A stretch of DNA of 5,172 nt from an uncultured Prevotellaceae bacterium (GTDB lineage Bacteria > Bacteroidota > Bacteroidia > Bacteroidales > Muribaculaceae), in contig USOC01000105.1 in assembly GCA_900556245.1 (NCBI GenBank), positions 1 through 5,172 on the forward strand. The letters run 5' to 3'. Positions 1 through 5,172 of the stretch are shown here, one piece after another. Every line of letters begins with the position of its first letter. The stretch's first letter is position 1. Made by a program: the position numbers and the translations under genes. Below the pieces are notes generated by a model. The model did not search any database. It was not told the origin of the DNA and saw only the letters and a list, made by a program, of their open reading frames with translations.

Positions 1-8
1 CCAGTTCT

Positions 9-1493
9 TCAATCATTGGCTTTTGGCATTTCGAGGTTTGGCAAATCGTAGCGTTCGTAGTTGTCAATCACGTCCTGCACACGGTTTATTTCAAGAAACG
101 TCGTACCCTTTCCTTCTCCGAAACCTCCGCCGAGATAAGCGATTTTGTCGTCAGCGGTAATCAGCTGCATTTCGGTAAGGTGCTGCAAGCCGAGATGCAG
201 ATATTCCCTCGACGTGGTCTTCTTCTTCTGATAAATCGGATAGACACCGAATGACAAGGCAAGCAGCCGGACAACGTTTTGATGATAGCAAAGGGCGAGC
301 GTCGGATAGATTCCGCGGAAAGATGCGATGTAACGGGCCGTACGGCCTGTGTAGCTGTCGGTCACGATGGCACGCGTTCCGATTTCGTAGAGCGAGTCGA
401 CAGCTCCGTGGGCAAGGAAAGCGGTCACATCGGAAGTATCGCGGCAGAAAAGCGTATGATTTATGGCGTCTTTGCGGTCGCGCAGGGCATGTTCCGTTTC
501 TGAAATGATTCTCGACATAGTCGAAATAGCCTCGACGGGATATTTCCCGTAGGCAGTCTCACCGCTGAGCATCAGAGCGTCGGTGCGCTGGAAAACGGCG
601 TTGGCGATGTCTGAAACTTCAGCCCGGGTCGGACGCGGATTGGATATCATCGTATGGAGCATCTGAGTGGCGACAATAACAGGCTTATGCGCGTTGATAC
701 AACGGCTTATCAAATCTCTTTGAAGCACGGGAATCCGCTCGGCGGGCACTTCTATACCCAAGTCGCCGCGGGCAATCATGATGCCGTAGGAAACATCGAG
801 ATTTTCGTCGAAATTATCGATTCCCTCTTGGTTCTCAATCTTCGAAATAATCTTGATGTCGCTTCCATGAGCGTCAAGAATGGCCTGGATGTCGAGGACA
901 TTCTGACGGCTTCTGACAAACGAATGGGCAATGAAGTCCACACCCATCTCGATGGCATAGCCGATATTGGTGATGTCGCGCTGCGTGAGCGACGGAAGCT
1001 TGATACTTGCCCCCGGAATATTCACACTTTTGCGCGACCCGAGTTCTCCGTCGTTTTGCGCGACACATTTCAAGACGCCGTCTTCAATTGCCTCGATAAC
1101 GAAATCAAGCTCGCCGTCGTCGACAAGCAGATGCATCCCCGGACGTACATCTTCTGCAATGGCCGGATAGGAAAGGCTGAGACACTGCTTCGAGGAAAGG
1201 GTTTCAGGATTTCCGACAACATCAAGGCGGTCGCCTGCGGAAAAACAGATATTTTCATCGTCGACGTTTGTCGTGGTTCTTATTTCAGGTCCTTTCGTGT
1301 CCATCAGAATGCCGATACGATCGGACACTTGGCGCACGTTTTCAATGATTTTCCGGAATCCCTCCTTTTGCAGGTGGGCAGAGTTCATGCGGACCACGTT
1401 GAGTCCGTTTTCATACAACCGGCGGATAAATTCCACATCACACCGGCGATCGGAAACCGTAGCAACAATCTTCGTAAATTTCTGTTGTTTCAT
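9..1493 (-). CDS. pyk: Pyruvate kinase
   Basis: Catalyses phosphoenolpyruvate + ADP to pyruvate + ATP, the last step of glycolysis, in the cytosol. The 494-residue protein has the full family layout: a split TIM-barrel A domain, a B domain at about residues 72-165, and a C domain from about 350. Visible active-site elements are MDTKGPEIRT (64-73), the catalytic Lys in SKIEN (K218), metal ligands E220 and D244 (ARGDLG), T276 in ATQML, and the signature NPRPTRAE (285-292). E70 matches the Glu that marks K+-dependent enzymes. The usual RMNFSH motif reads RMNSAH (35-40), so the Ser that normally helps bind K+ is Ala. The C domain keeps a phosphate-loop-like SYTGRT (380-385), so an effector site is possible but unproven. 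The gene lies 94 nt downstream of aroQ on the same strand with no promoter-like site between, so co-transcription is likely. The ATG start fits the family N-terminus (KFTKIVATVS). The stop is 8 nt from the window edge. Confidence 0.97.
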   Translation of the reverse strand: MKQQKFTKIVATVSDRRCDVEFIRRLYENGLNVVRMNSAHLQKEGFRKIIENVRQVSDRIGILMDTKGPEIRTTTNVDDENICFSAGDRLDVVGNPETLSSKQCLSLSYPAIAEDVRPGMHLLVDDGELDFVIEAIEDGVLKCVAQNDGELGSRKSVNIPGASIKLPSLTQRDITNIGYAIEMGVDFIAHSFVRSRQNVLDIQAILDAHGSDIKIISKIENQEGIDNFDENLDVSYGIMIARGDLGIEVPAERIPVLQRDLISRCINAHKPVIVATQMLHTMISNPRPTRAEVSDIANAVFQRTDALMLSGETAYGKYPVEAISTMSRIISETEHALRDRKDAINHTLFCRDTSDVTAFLAHGAVDSLYEIGTRAIVTDSYTGRTARYIASFRGIYPTLALCYHQNVVRLLALSFGVYPIYQKKKTTSREYLHLGLQHLTEMQLITADDKIAYLGGGFGEGKGTTFLEINRVQDVIDNYERYDLPNLEMPKAND

Positions 1494-1587
1494 TTGTCAG
1501 TTCTTATTAATTGGGGCTTATTTCTACACAACAGTTTTCCAGCATATTAAGTTCTAAGGAGCAGTGGCAGTCACCGGCCGACGGGAA

Positions 1588-2010
1588 TCAGGCCTGACGA
1601 ATCAGCGCCTCAACGGCGAGACGGTAGCTTTCGAGGCCGAATCCGGCAATGACTCCGGCGCAGGCGGGGGCAATCATCGAAACACTCCGATAGGACTCCC
1701 GCGCATGGACATTTGAGATATGCACCTCTACGACCGGCGCTTTGACAGCCCGGATGGCGTCGGCAATGGCAACCGACGTATGGGTATAGGCGCCGGCATT
1801 CAGCACAATTCCGTCGGAACAGAACCCGGCACGATGAATCTCGTCGATAATGCCGCCTTCATGATTCGACTGAAAATATTCTATTTCCACATCGATAAAT
1901 TCAGTCCTCAGCATTTCAAGATAATGGCCAAACGGCATTTCGCCGTAGATTGACGGCTCTCTGCTTCCGAGGAGATTGAGATTCGGTCCGTTGATGATTG
2001 TCAGTTTCAT
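1588..2010 (-). CDS. aroQ: 3-dehydroquinate dehydratase, type II
   Basis: Dehydrates 3-dehydroquinate to 3-dehydroshikimate, the third step of the shikimate pathway to aromatic amino acids; family members form cytosolic dodecamers. At 140 residues the length is normal. The diagnostic motifs are all present: INGPNLNLLG at 6-15 (N10), the flexible lid with R17 and catalytic Tyr Y22 (IYGE), NHEG at 49-52, NAGAYTHTS at 71-79 (H77), EVHISN at 95-100 (E95, catalytic H97), and substrate-binding Args R104 and R108. These correspond to the known active-site residues of the Mycobacterium enzyme, so the protein should be active. The ATG start gives the typical N-terminus. It is the first gene of a probable aroQ-pyk unit and is divergent from xerD. 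A Bacteroidetes-type promoter candidate lies at 2069-2102. Confidence 0.97.
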   Translation of the reverse strand: MKLTIINGPNLNLLGSREPSIYGEMPFGHYLEMLRTEFIDVEIEYFQSNHEGGIIDEIHRAGFCSDGIVLNAGAYTHTSVAIADAIRAVKAPVVEVHISNVHARESYRSVSMIAPACAGVIAGFGLESYRLAVEALIRQA

Positions 2011-2017
2011 AGTGCGC

Positions 2018-2052
2018 TTTGCTGAATATTTGCGATTGAAATCGTAACTTTG
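2018..2052 (+). promoter_or_regulatory. Candidate xerD promoter
   Basis: A perfect TAnnTTTG -7 box (TAACTTTG, 2045-2052) is preceded by TTTG at 2018-2021. The 23-nt spacer is slightly longer than usual for the Bacteroidetes primary sigma factor. Another TTTG at 2029-2032 is too close to serve. Transcription would begin near 2057-2060, giving a leader of about 50 nt before the xerD ATG. The -33 assignment is the weak part. Confidence 0.5.
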
Positions 2053-2068
2053 CCTGACGGCGGTAGTG

Positions 2069-2102
2069 CAAAATTACTAAAAAAACGCCGTACGTAAACA
2101 AA
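2069..2102 (-). promoter_or_regulatory. Candidate aroQ(-pyk) promoter
   Basis: Read on the minus strand, TAATTTTG (2076 down to 2069) matches the TAnnTTTG -7 box exactly. TTTG (2102 down to 2099) lies 22 nt upstream as a -33 element. The predicted start is near 2062, leaving a leader of about 50 nt before the aroQ ATG. This promoter faces the xerD promoter candidate, and its -33 element lies only 4 nt before the xerD start codon. Confidence 0.55.
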
Positions 2103-2106
2103 AACT

Positions 2107-3045
2107 ATGGATGAAAAAGAAGCCCTTCTACGCACTTTAGAACAGTTCAATGCCTACCTCGCATTTGAAAAAGGGCTGTCGCCCAATTCGGTCGAAGCCT
2201 ATGACGACGACGTGCAGAAACTCTTCCGCTACTTGGAAGGGACAGGCAAAGAGCTTTCAACGGTTACGGAAGACGACTTGCACGCTTTTCTTTCCGACAT
2301 CCACGACCTTGGCATCCAGCCACGCTCACAGGCCCGAATCATCTCCGGACTGCGAAGTTTTTTCAAATTCCTGAAGATGGAGGGCTGCATCGAAAACAAC
2401 CCCGCCCAACTGCTGGAACTGCCACGCATAGGCCGGAGACTGCCCGACGTGCTGACGGTGGAAGAAATCGATGCGATGGAAAACGCTATCGACACCTCAA
2501 CCTACGAAGGCTGCCGCAACCGCGCTATTATCGAGACGATGTACAGCTGCGGGCTGCGCGTCTCAGAGCTGGTCGGACTGAGCCTTTCAAAGGTGTTTCT
2601 CGACGAAGAATACATCATCGTGGAAGGCAAAGGAAGCAAACAGCGTCTGGTGCCCATCTCGCAGTCGGCCATTGAAGAAATCCGGAATTATCTGCCCCGG
2701 CGCGGCGACCTGACAGCGATGCGTGGCAGCGAAGACATTCTTTTTCTCAACCGGCGCGGAGGACAACTGACTCGCACGATGATATTCTATATCGTCAAAA
2801 GCCTGTGCGAGCAATGCGACATCCGAAAAAGCATCAGCCCACACACGCTCCGCCACTCGTTTGCAACCCATCTGCTTGAAGGCGGCGCCAACTTGCGCGC
2901 CATCCAGCAAATGCTCGGACACGAAAGTATCACAACAACAGAAATCTACGTGCATATCGACCGCAGCTATCTGCGCCGTGAAGTAGACCTCTACCATCCC
3001 CGAAGCCGGAAAAAGGGGAAAAAGACGGAAAAAAATATATTGTAA
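2107..3045 (+). CDS. xerD: Site-specific tyrosine recombinase XerD
   Basis: Tyrosine recombinase of the XerC/XerD family, which resolves chromosome dimers at the dif site near the terminus, activated by FtsK. The 312-residue protein has an N-terminal SAM-like core-binding domain (about 8-95) and a C-terminal catalytic domain (about 112-295). All six catalytic positions are visible: R151 (GLRVSEL), K175 (GKGSK), H246 and R249 (HTLRH), H272 (LGHES), and nucleophile Y281 (TEIYVH). The EIYVHIDRSYLRR context is typical of XerD. A lysine-rich tail (300-310) extends slightly past the usual end. The ATG at 2107 fits the family N-terminus, with no Shine-Dalgarno site. It is divergent from aroQ, a housekeeping neighbourhood I recall for Bacteroidales, so I read it as the host gene and not an element integrase. 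No hairpin-plus-U terminator follows it, so transcripts may read into the cassette downstream. Confidence 0.93.
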   Translation: MDEKEALLRTLEQFNAYLAFEKGLSPNSVEAYDDDVQKLFRYLEGTGKELSTVTEDDLHAFLSDIHDLGIQPRSQARIISGLRSFFKFLKMEGCIENNPAQLLELPRIGRRLPDVLTVEEIDAMENAIDTSTYEGCRNRAIIETMYSCGLRVSELVGLSLSKVFLDEEYIIVEGKGSKQRLVPISQSAIEEIRNYLPRRGDLTAMRGSEDILFLNRRGGQLTRTMIFYIVKSLCEQCDIRKSISPHTLRHSFATHLLEGGANLRAIQQMLGHESITTTEIYVHIDRSYLRREVDLYHPRSRKKGKKTEKNIL

Positions 3046-3060
3046 AAAACCAATAAAATA

Positions 3061-3093
3061 TTTGCTTTCTACAATATACTTGTTGTATATTTG
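3061..3093 (+). promoter_or_regulatory. Bacteroidetes-type promoter of the three-gene cassette
   Basis: TTTG (3061-3064) and TATATTTG (3086-3093) match the -33 and -7 consensus of the Bacteroidetes primary sigma factor, with a 21-nt spacer. This is the best promoter match in the window. Both elements sit inside copies of the 8-mer ATATTTGC (3058-3065 and 3087-3094). The predicted start is near 3097-3101, giving an untranslated leader of about 70 nt before the ATG at 3168. Confidence 0.75.
3073..3091. promoter_or_regulatory. Dyad overlapping the -7 box, possible operator
   Basis: AATATAC (3073-3079) and GTATATT (3085-3091) form a perfect 7-bp inverted repeat around a 5-nt centre (TTGTT). Its right arm covers most of the -7 box. 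A regulator binding here would occlude RNA polymerase. The site is AT-rich, so chance is possible. No regulator gene is adjacent other than the basic 138-aa protein, for which no DNA-binding role has been shown. Confidence 0.35.
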
Positions 3094-3098
3094 CAGTG

Positions 3099-3121
3099 CT
3101 CTCTTCTTCGGGCAAGGAGAG
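3099..3121 (+). other. 5'-leader hairpin
   Basis: CTCTCTT (3099-3105) can pair with AGGAGAG (3115-3121), giving 7 pairs including one G-U wobble around a 9-nt loop. It would lie almost at the 5' end of the cassette transcript. Such structures can protect mRNA 5' ends. It lacks a U-tract, so it is not an intrinsic terminator. The GGAGAG strand is about 50 nt from the start codon, so it is not the ribosome site. Confidence 0.35.
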
Positions 3122-3167
3122 ACAGAGGAATACTGGAGATATTCAACACGCATAAAATCAAATTATC

Positions 3168-3584
3168 ATGTTTAAACACAAAAGATTACGCAACCACGAA
3201 CTGGCGGAAGACTTCCGACGCCACCTTTCCGACGCTTTCACAAAAGGGAACTACAGCAACCGCGAACGACTTATAGACGAAATGCTACTCAACAGCCATC
3301 CCCGCTACGACGTCAGCTATGACTATGCCCTACGGGTGATGCAACGCATGATCCGCGACGGTCTGCCCTGTCCCGCCCGCCGGCACAACAAGCAAGCGAT
3401 GTGGGAGGAAATCCGCGGACATGTAGAACGTACGATGAAGCGACGCGGCTGCAACATCGGAGAAGCCGTAGCCATCGTACTGTCCGACCAAAAGGCGTCG
3501 CGCTATTTTCTGTCCTACAAACAAGCCTCTAAAATTCTTTACCATGAAAAGCGCCATCATCGTCGCCGCCCTGTTGTCGTGTAG
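3168..3584 (+). CDS. Basic 138-aa hypothetical protein with duplicated RYxxSY motif
   Basis: Function unknown. The protein is strongly basic, with no signal peptide or membrane segment, so it is probably cytosolic and may bind nucleic acid. It contains two similar segments: residues 46-58 (RYDVSYDYALRVM) and 112-124 (RYFLSYKQASKIL). R, Y, S, Y and A are shared in register, and R/K, V/I and M/L are conserved at the end. A helical region with MWEEIRGHVERTMKRRG (78-94) lies between them. The second copy resembles an [AS]SRFY[IV]S-type motif I recall from short Bacteroidales proteins near phage-like genes, but I cannot name a family. The tail HEKRHHRRRP (126-135) is very basic. The ATG lies in an AT-rich stretch without a Shine-Dalgarno site, about 70 nt after a strong promoter. 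Its last 41 nt overlap the next gene. It is the first gene of the cassette. Confidence 0.75.
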   Translation: MFKHKRLRNHELAEDFRRHLSDAFTKGNYSNRERLIDEMLLNSHPRYDVSYDYALRVMQRMIRDGLPCPARRHNKQAMWEEIRGHVERTMKRRGCNIGEAVAIVLSDQKASRYFLSYKQASKILYHEKRHHRRRPVVV

Positions 3585-4002
3585 CCTGATTGGCGGATGC
3601 CGCAGCCGTATGTCCGTGACTGAGACTTCCGGAGAAACAACTGTGACAAGCCGGACGTATTCAGAAAAACGCGACAGCGCAACAAGCATCACAACGGAAC
3701 TCCGACAGACTTCACGCCTCGGTGAATTGATTGCCGTCACGTTCTACCCCAAAGATTCCGCCGGAAAATCGTCCGTGAAAGCAATCATAGCGACAACGTC
3801 GAAATCGTCGGTATCCGAGCGACTCCGCACTACGGCGACTGCAACGTCTTCCGACAGTACGGCATCAGGAACCGAAAAGGCCACATCGTCGCATCAGACG
3901 GAAGAGCGCCATAGAAAGCCTGGACACGGCCGGTTCGCCGGTTTTCTTGTCTGTATTGTCTTGCAGACCTTAACCATTCTTATTATCCGAAAAAAATCAT
4001 GA
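3544..4002 (+). CDS. Small lipoprotein with C-terminal membrane segment, spanin-like topology
   Basis: The 152-residue protein begins with a short lipoprotein signal: MK, a hydrophobic stretch (4-16), and a lipobox IGGC with the acylated Cys at 19. LLSC (10-13) is a weaker alternative. The middle (20-125) is rich in Ser and Thr with scattered charges. Residues 131-148 form one hydrophobic segment followed by RKKS at the C-terminus. A lipid-anchored N-terminus plus a C-terminal membrane helix is the layout of unimolecular spanins such as phage T1 gp11, which bridge outer and inner membranes at the end of lysis. That role is inference from topology only. The basic residues before the helix (HRKPGHGR, 123-130) would be periplasmic, which weakens the positive-inside fit. 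The start lies inside the upstream gene, in another frame, without a Shine-Dalgarno site, so coupled translation is likely. An unrelated envelope lipoprotein is the main alternative. Confidence 0.75.
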   Translation: MKSAIIVAALLSCSLIGGCRSRMSVTETSGETTVTSRTYSEKRDSATSITTELRQTSRLGELIAVTFYPKDSAGKSSVKAIIATTSKSSVSERLRTTATATSSDSTASGTEKATSSHQTEERHRKPGHGRFAGFLVCIVLQTLTILIIRKKS

Positions 4003-4460
4003 ACAGCACTAACGAAAACACCCGAAAAATCACCCTGTCGCTCGACTTCGACGAAATGATGAAAACAATTTGCGCCGAAAGCGCATGCCTGTCGCTGATG
4101 AGCGAACCGGAGAAACGTCCGGAGATTATCACGCCCGACCACAGGCGACTGATTGAGCAGTATGCCGAGAACGCACTGCTCTCCCTTGCAGCCGCCATTG
4201 CCCCGGCAATCGACACCGATGCGTTCGACGCAACTCTCGCCACCGCATCATTTACGCTGCCCCTTGCTCTGTCGGAGGAATGCGACGTGCCGGCAAGCAT
4301 TCTTCGCTGCCGCATGGAAAAATACATTGTCAAAAGCACGCTCGCCTCATGCTACTCCCCGCGCCGTGACATCTCCGTCCTCTACCTCGAAGACCGCCGG
4401 AACGAACTCGCCGCCATCCGCCTGCTGCTTTACAGACGACGCCTCTGCCGAAGTTTATAG
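3999..4460 (+). CDS. 153-aa hypothetical protein, phage-associated type
   Basis: No firm family assignment. The protein has no signal peptide or clear membrane helix, although residues 58-70 are hydrophobic (NALLSLAAAIAPA). The layout is a beta-prone N-terminus with an acidic end (KITLSLDFDE, 10-19), a helix beginning PDHRRLIEQYAENAL (46-60), another beta-like stretch (FTLPLALSEE, 85-94), and a C-terminal helical region ending in YLEDRRNELAAI and a basic LLLYRRRLCR tail. From memory this order resembles small Bacteroidales proteins of about 150 residues in phage-like gene clusters, starting with an ITLTIDLDE-type strand and ending with YLEDVRRKAFYKKKP. That is recollection, not a search result. 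The start overlaps the stop of the lipoprotein gene (ATGA, 3999-4002), a classic coupling arrangement. It is the last gene of the cassette and is followed after about 50 nt by a shared convergent hairpin. Confidence 0.75.
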   Translation: MNSTNENTRKITLSLDFDEMMKTICAESACLSLMSEPEKRPEIITPDHRRLIEQYAENALLSLAAAIAPAIDTDAFDATLATASFTLPLALSEECDVPASILRCRMEKYIVKSTLASCYSPRRDISVLYLEDRRNELAAIRLLLYRRRLCRSL

Positions 4461-4511
4461 ACAAAGCGTTCACATAATCTGAAAAAACGGATTGTTCCAA
4501 CCTTTTGCAAT

Positions 4512-4557
4512 AAAAAAGTCGCCGCGTCTACCGGAGATTCCGGAAACGCGGTGACTT
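4512..4557 (-). terminator. Intrinsic terminator of the DUF6591-like gene
   Basis: Arms 4516-4527 and 4546-4557 form a 12-position stem, topped by an inner CCGG/CCGG pairing (4531-4534 with 4540-4543). In minus-strand RNA there is one A-C mismatch (4552/4521), and the stem runs into six U (4517-4512), a strong rho-independent signal 28 nt past the stop codon. In plus-strand RNA the mismatch becomes a G-U wobble, but the sequence after it (CAATTATC) is not a U-tract. It could only weakly terminate or protect the 3' end of the convergent cassette. Confidence 0.88.
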
Positions 4558-4584
4558 CAATTATCTGCGACTATCCGAATCCAA

Positions 4585-5172
4585 TCACAGGTTTTGTGCG
4601 GCGTTAGCCATCTTCATCGTAATTTTGTTGTATCTTGCCCATTGCGAAGCCGTCATATCGCCTTGCGCATCCTGCATCTTAGCACTGAACTCTTGGGCCT
4701 TTTCCAAAAGGGCGGGATACTCCGTCATGGCAGTCACATCACCGTTGGCCGCTTTCTTCAGGAATGAAATATATTTTGTCACATAAGAGTCGTAAGAGTC
4801 AAGAAGCGCATCCCAGTCCTCAGAAGAAGAGGAGGACACTTCGCTGTCATCTCCTCCATTTTCCGCAACGGAAGAGCTACTTGTCTCCGTTTTGACATCT
4901 TCCTCAACGACAGAGGACAGGCGAATCTTCGCTGGCTTCTCATCTGCCGGCACATTTTGATGATTGTCGACTTTAATTGTCACAATTTGTCCGGTAGAGG
5001 CCTGACGCAACACATCGTAGTCGCTGAACGACCAAGCATCAGGCTTTCCGGCAGAAATGACGACACCTCCTTCGTCAAGGACTTCCACTCCAATATAAGC
5101 TTTCAAATTCTCAGGCAAGGGTTCGATACATTTAAGTTCGACCGTTACATGATCGACAATTCCTTTCTCATA
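4585..5172 (-). CDS. DUF6591-like protein, 5' end outside window
   Basis: The frame stays open to the window edge, so the gene is partial: 195 codons are visible, and the TTG at 5118 is internal, not the start. Three parts can be seen, numbered from the first visible residue. Residues 5-90 form a beta-rich region (HVTVELKCIEPLPENLKAYI at 8-27, then GQIVTIKVDN and KIRLSSVVEED). Residues about 91-118 are an acidic, Ser-rich linker with two poly-Ser runs. Residues 119-195 are a helical C-terminal domain that starts DWDALLDSYDSYVTKYI and includes EYPALLEKAQEF and a final ARYNKITMKMANAAQNL. The last domain resembles DUF6591 of Bacteroidetes as I remember it. Those proteins are often secreted or lipid-anchored, but the N-terminus that would show this is missing. 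Function is unknown. It is convergent with the cassette and has its own terminator. Confidence 0.85.
   Translation of the reverse strand, partial: YEKGIVDHVTVELKCIEPLPENLKAYIGVEVLDEGGVVISAGKPDAWSFSDYDVLRQASTGQIVTIKVDNHQNVPADEKPAKIRLSSVVEEDVKTETSSSSVAENGGDDSEVSSSSSEDWDALLDSYDSYVTKYISFLKKAANGDVTAMTEYPALLEKAQEFSAKMQDAQGDMTASQWARYNKITMKMANAAQNL

Noticed and set aside
654..1550. Long plus-strand open frame of 298 codons opposite pyk.
   Set aside because: It is antisense to a pyruvate kinase with every catalytic motif intact, and its product shows no recognisable domain. The frame is open as a by-product of codon use on the other strand.
2107..3045. Reading xerD as the integrase of a mobile element carrying the downstream cassette.
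   Set aside because: The sequence is a standard full-length XerD next to aroQ-pyk, and no attachment-site repeats were seen near it.
2587..3153. Minus-strand open frame of 188 codons opposite the xerD 3' half.
   Set aside because: It lies antisense to the catalytic domain of xerD and spans the cassette promoter. No family features were seen.
3091..3276. Plus-strand 61-codon frame starting TTG inside the promoter.
   Set aside because: Its start falls in the -7 box, upstream of the predicted transcript start, and it overlaps the better-supported 138-aa gene.
3983..4339. Minus-strand 118-codon frame opposite the 153-aa gene, and similar minus frames at 3330-3740 and 3894-4142.
   Set aside because: The plus frames form a tidy overlapping series behind a consensus promoter; the minus frames have no promoter, motif or coherent arrangement.
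4476..4493. Small hairpin AATCTG / CGGATT around an A6 loop after the last cassette gene.
   Set aside because: Six weak pairs with a wobble and no U-tract after it; too weak to call a terminator.
3051..4515. CAATAAAA at 3051-3058 and 4508-4515 as a target-site duplication or att repeat flanking the cassette.
   Set aside because: Only 8 bp of AT-rich sequence matches, without extended similarity or terminal inverted repeats. Chance is the simplest explanation.
4585..5118. TTG at 5118 as the start of the DUF6591-like gene.
   Set aside because: The frame continues open for 18 more codons to the window edge with plausible beta-strand sequence, so the true start is outside.

Overview
The window looks like a chromosomal segment from a member of the Bacteroidales (Bacteroidetes/Bacteroidota). 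Three things suggest this. The promoter-like sites match the Bacteroides sigma consensus (TTTG near -33, TAnnTTTG near -7). Start codons sit in AT-rich stretches without clear Shine-Dalgarno sites. The divergent xerD / aroQ-pyk arrangement and the DUF6591-like protein at the right edge also fit that order as I remember it. GC content is moderate, near 50% by eye. Genus cannot be assigned from this alone.

Left part (9-3045) is housekeeping. On the minus strand, aroQ (type II 3-dehydroquinate dehydratase) is followed 94 nt downstream by pyk (pyruvate kinase). I see no promoter-like site in the gap, so they probably form one transcription unit. PEP links the two enzymes: it is an input of the shikimate pathway and the substrate of pyruvate kinase. 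On the plus strand, xerD (tyrosine recombinase, chromosome dimer resolution) diverges from aroQ. The two candidate promoters in the 96-nt divergent gap point toward each other and overlap.

Middle part (3046-4511) is a compact three-gene plus-strand cassette behind a very good Bacteroidetes promoter at 3061-3093, which carries a dyad over its -7 box. The genes overlap (41 nt, then 4 nt), so translational coupling is likely. They encode: a basic 138-aa protein with two copies of an RYxxSYxxAx[RK] motif; a 152-aa lipoprotein with a Ser/Thr-rich middle and a C-terminal membrane segment, the topology of phage unimolecular spanins; and a 153-aa protein resembling small phage-associated proteins of Bacteroidales. 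I cannot assign a firm function. A phage-derived or phage-like remnant is the best reading, but no capsid, tail, lysin or integrase gene is visible here apart from the host-like xerD.

Right part (4512-5172) is a strong minus-strand intrinsic terminator and the 3' portion of a convergent gene that runs off the window. It encodes an acidic/Ser-rich linker followed by a C-terminal helical domain that resembles DUF6591. No rRNA, tRNA, CRISPR array or insertion sequence was found. No intergenic stretch exceeds about 125 bases.
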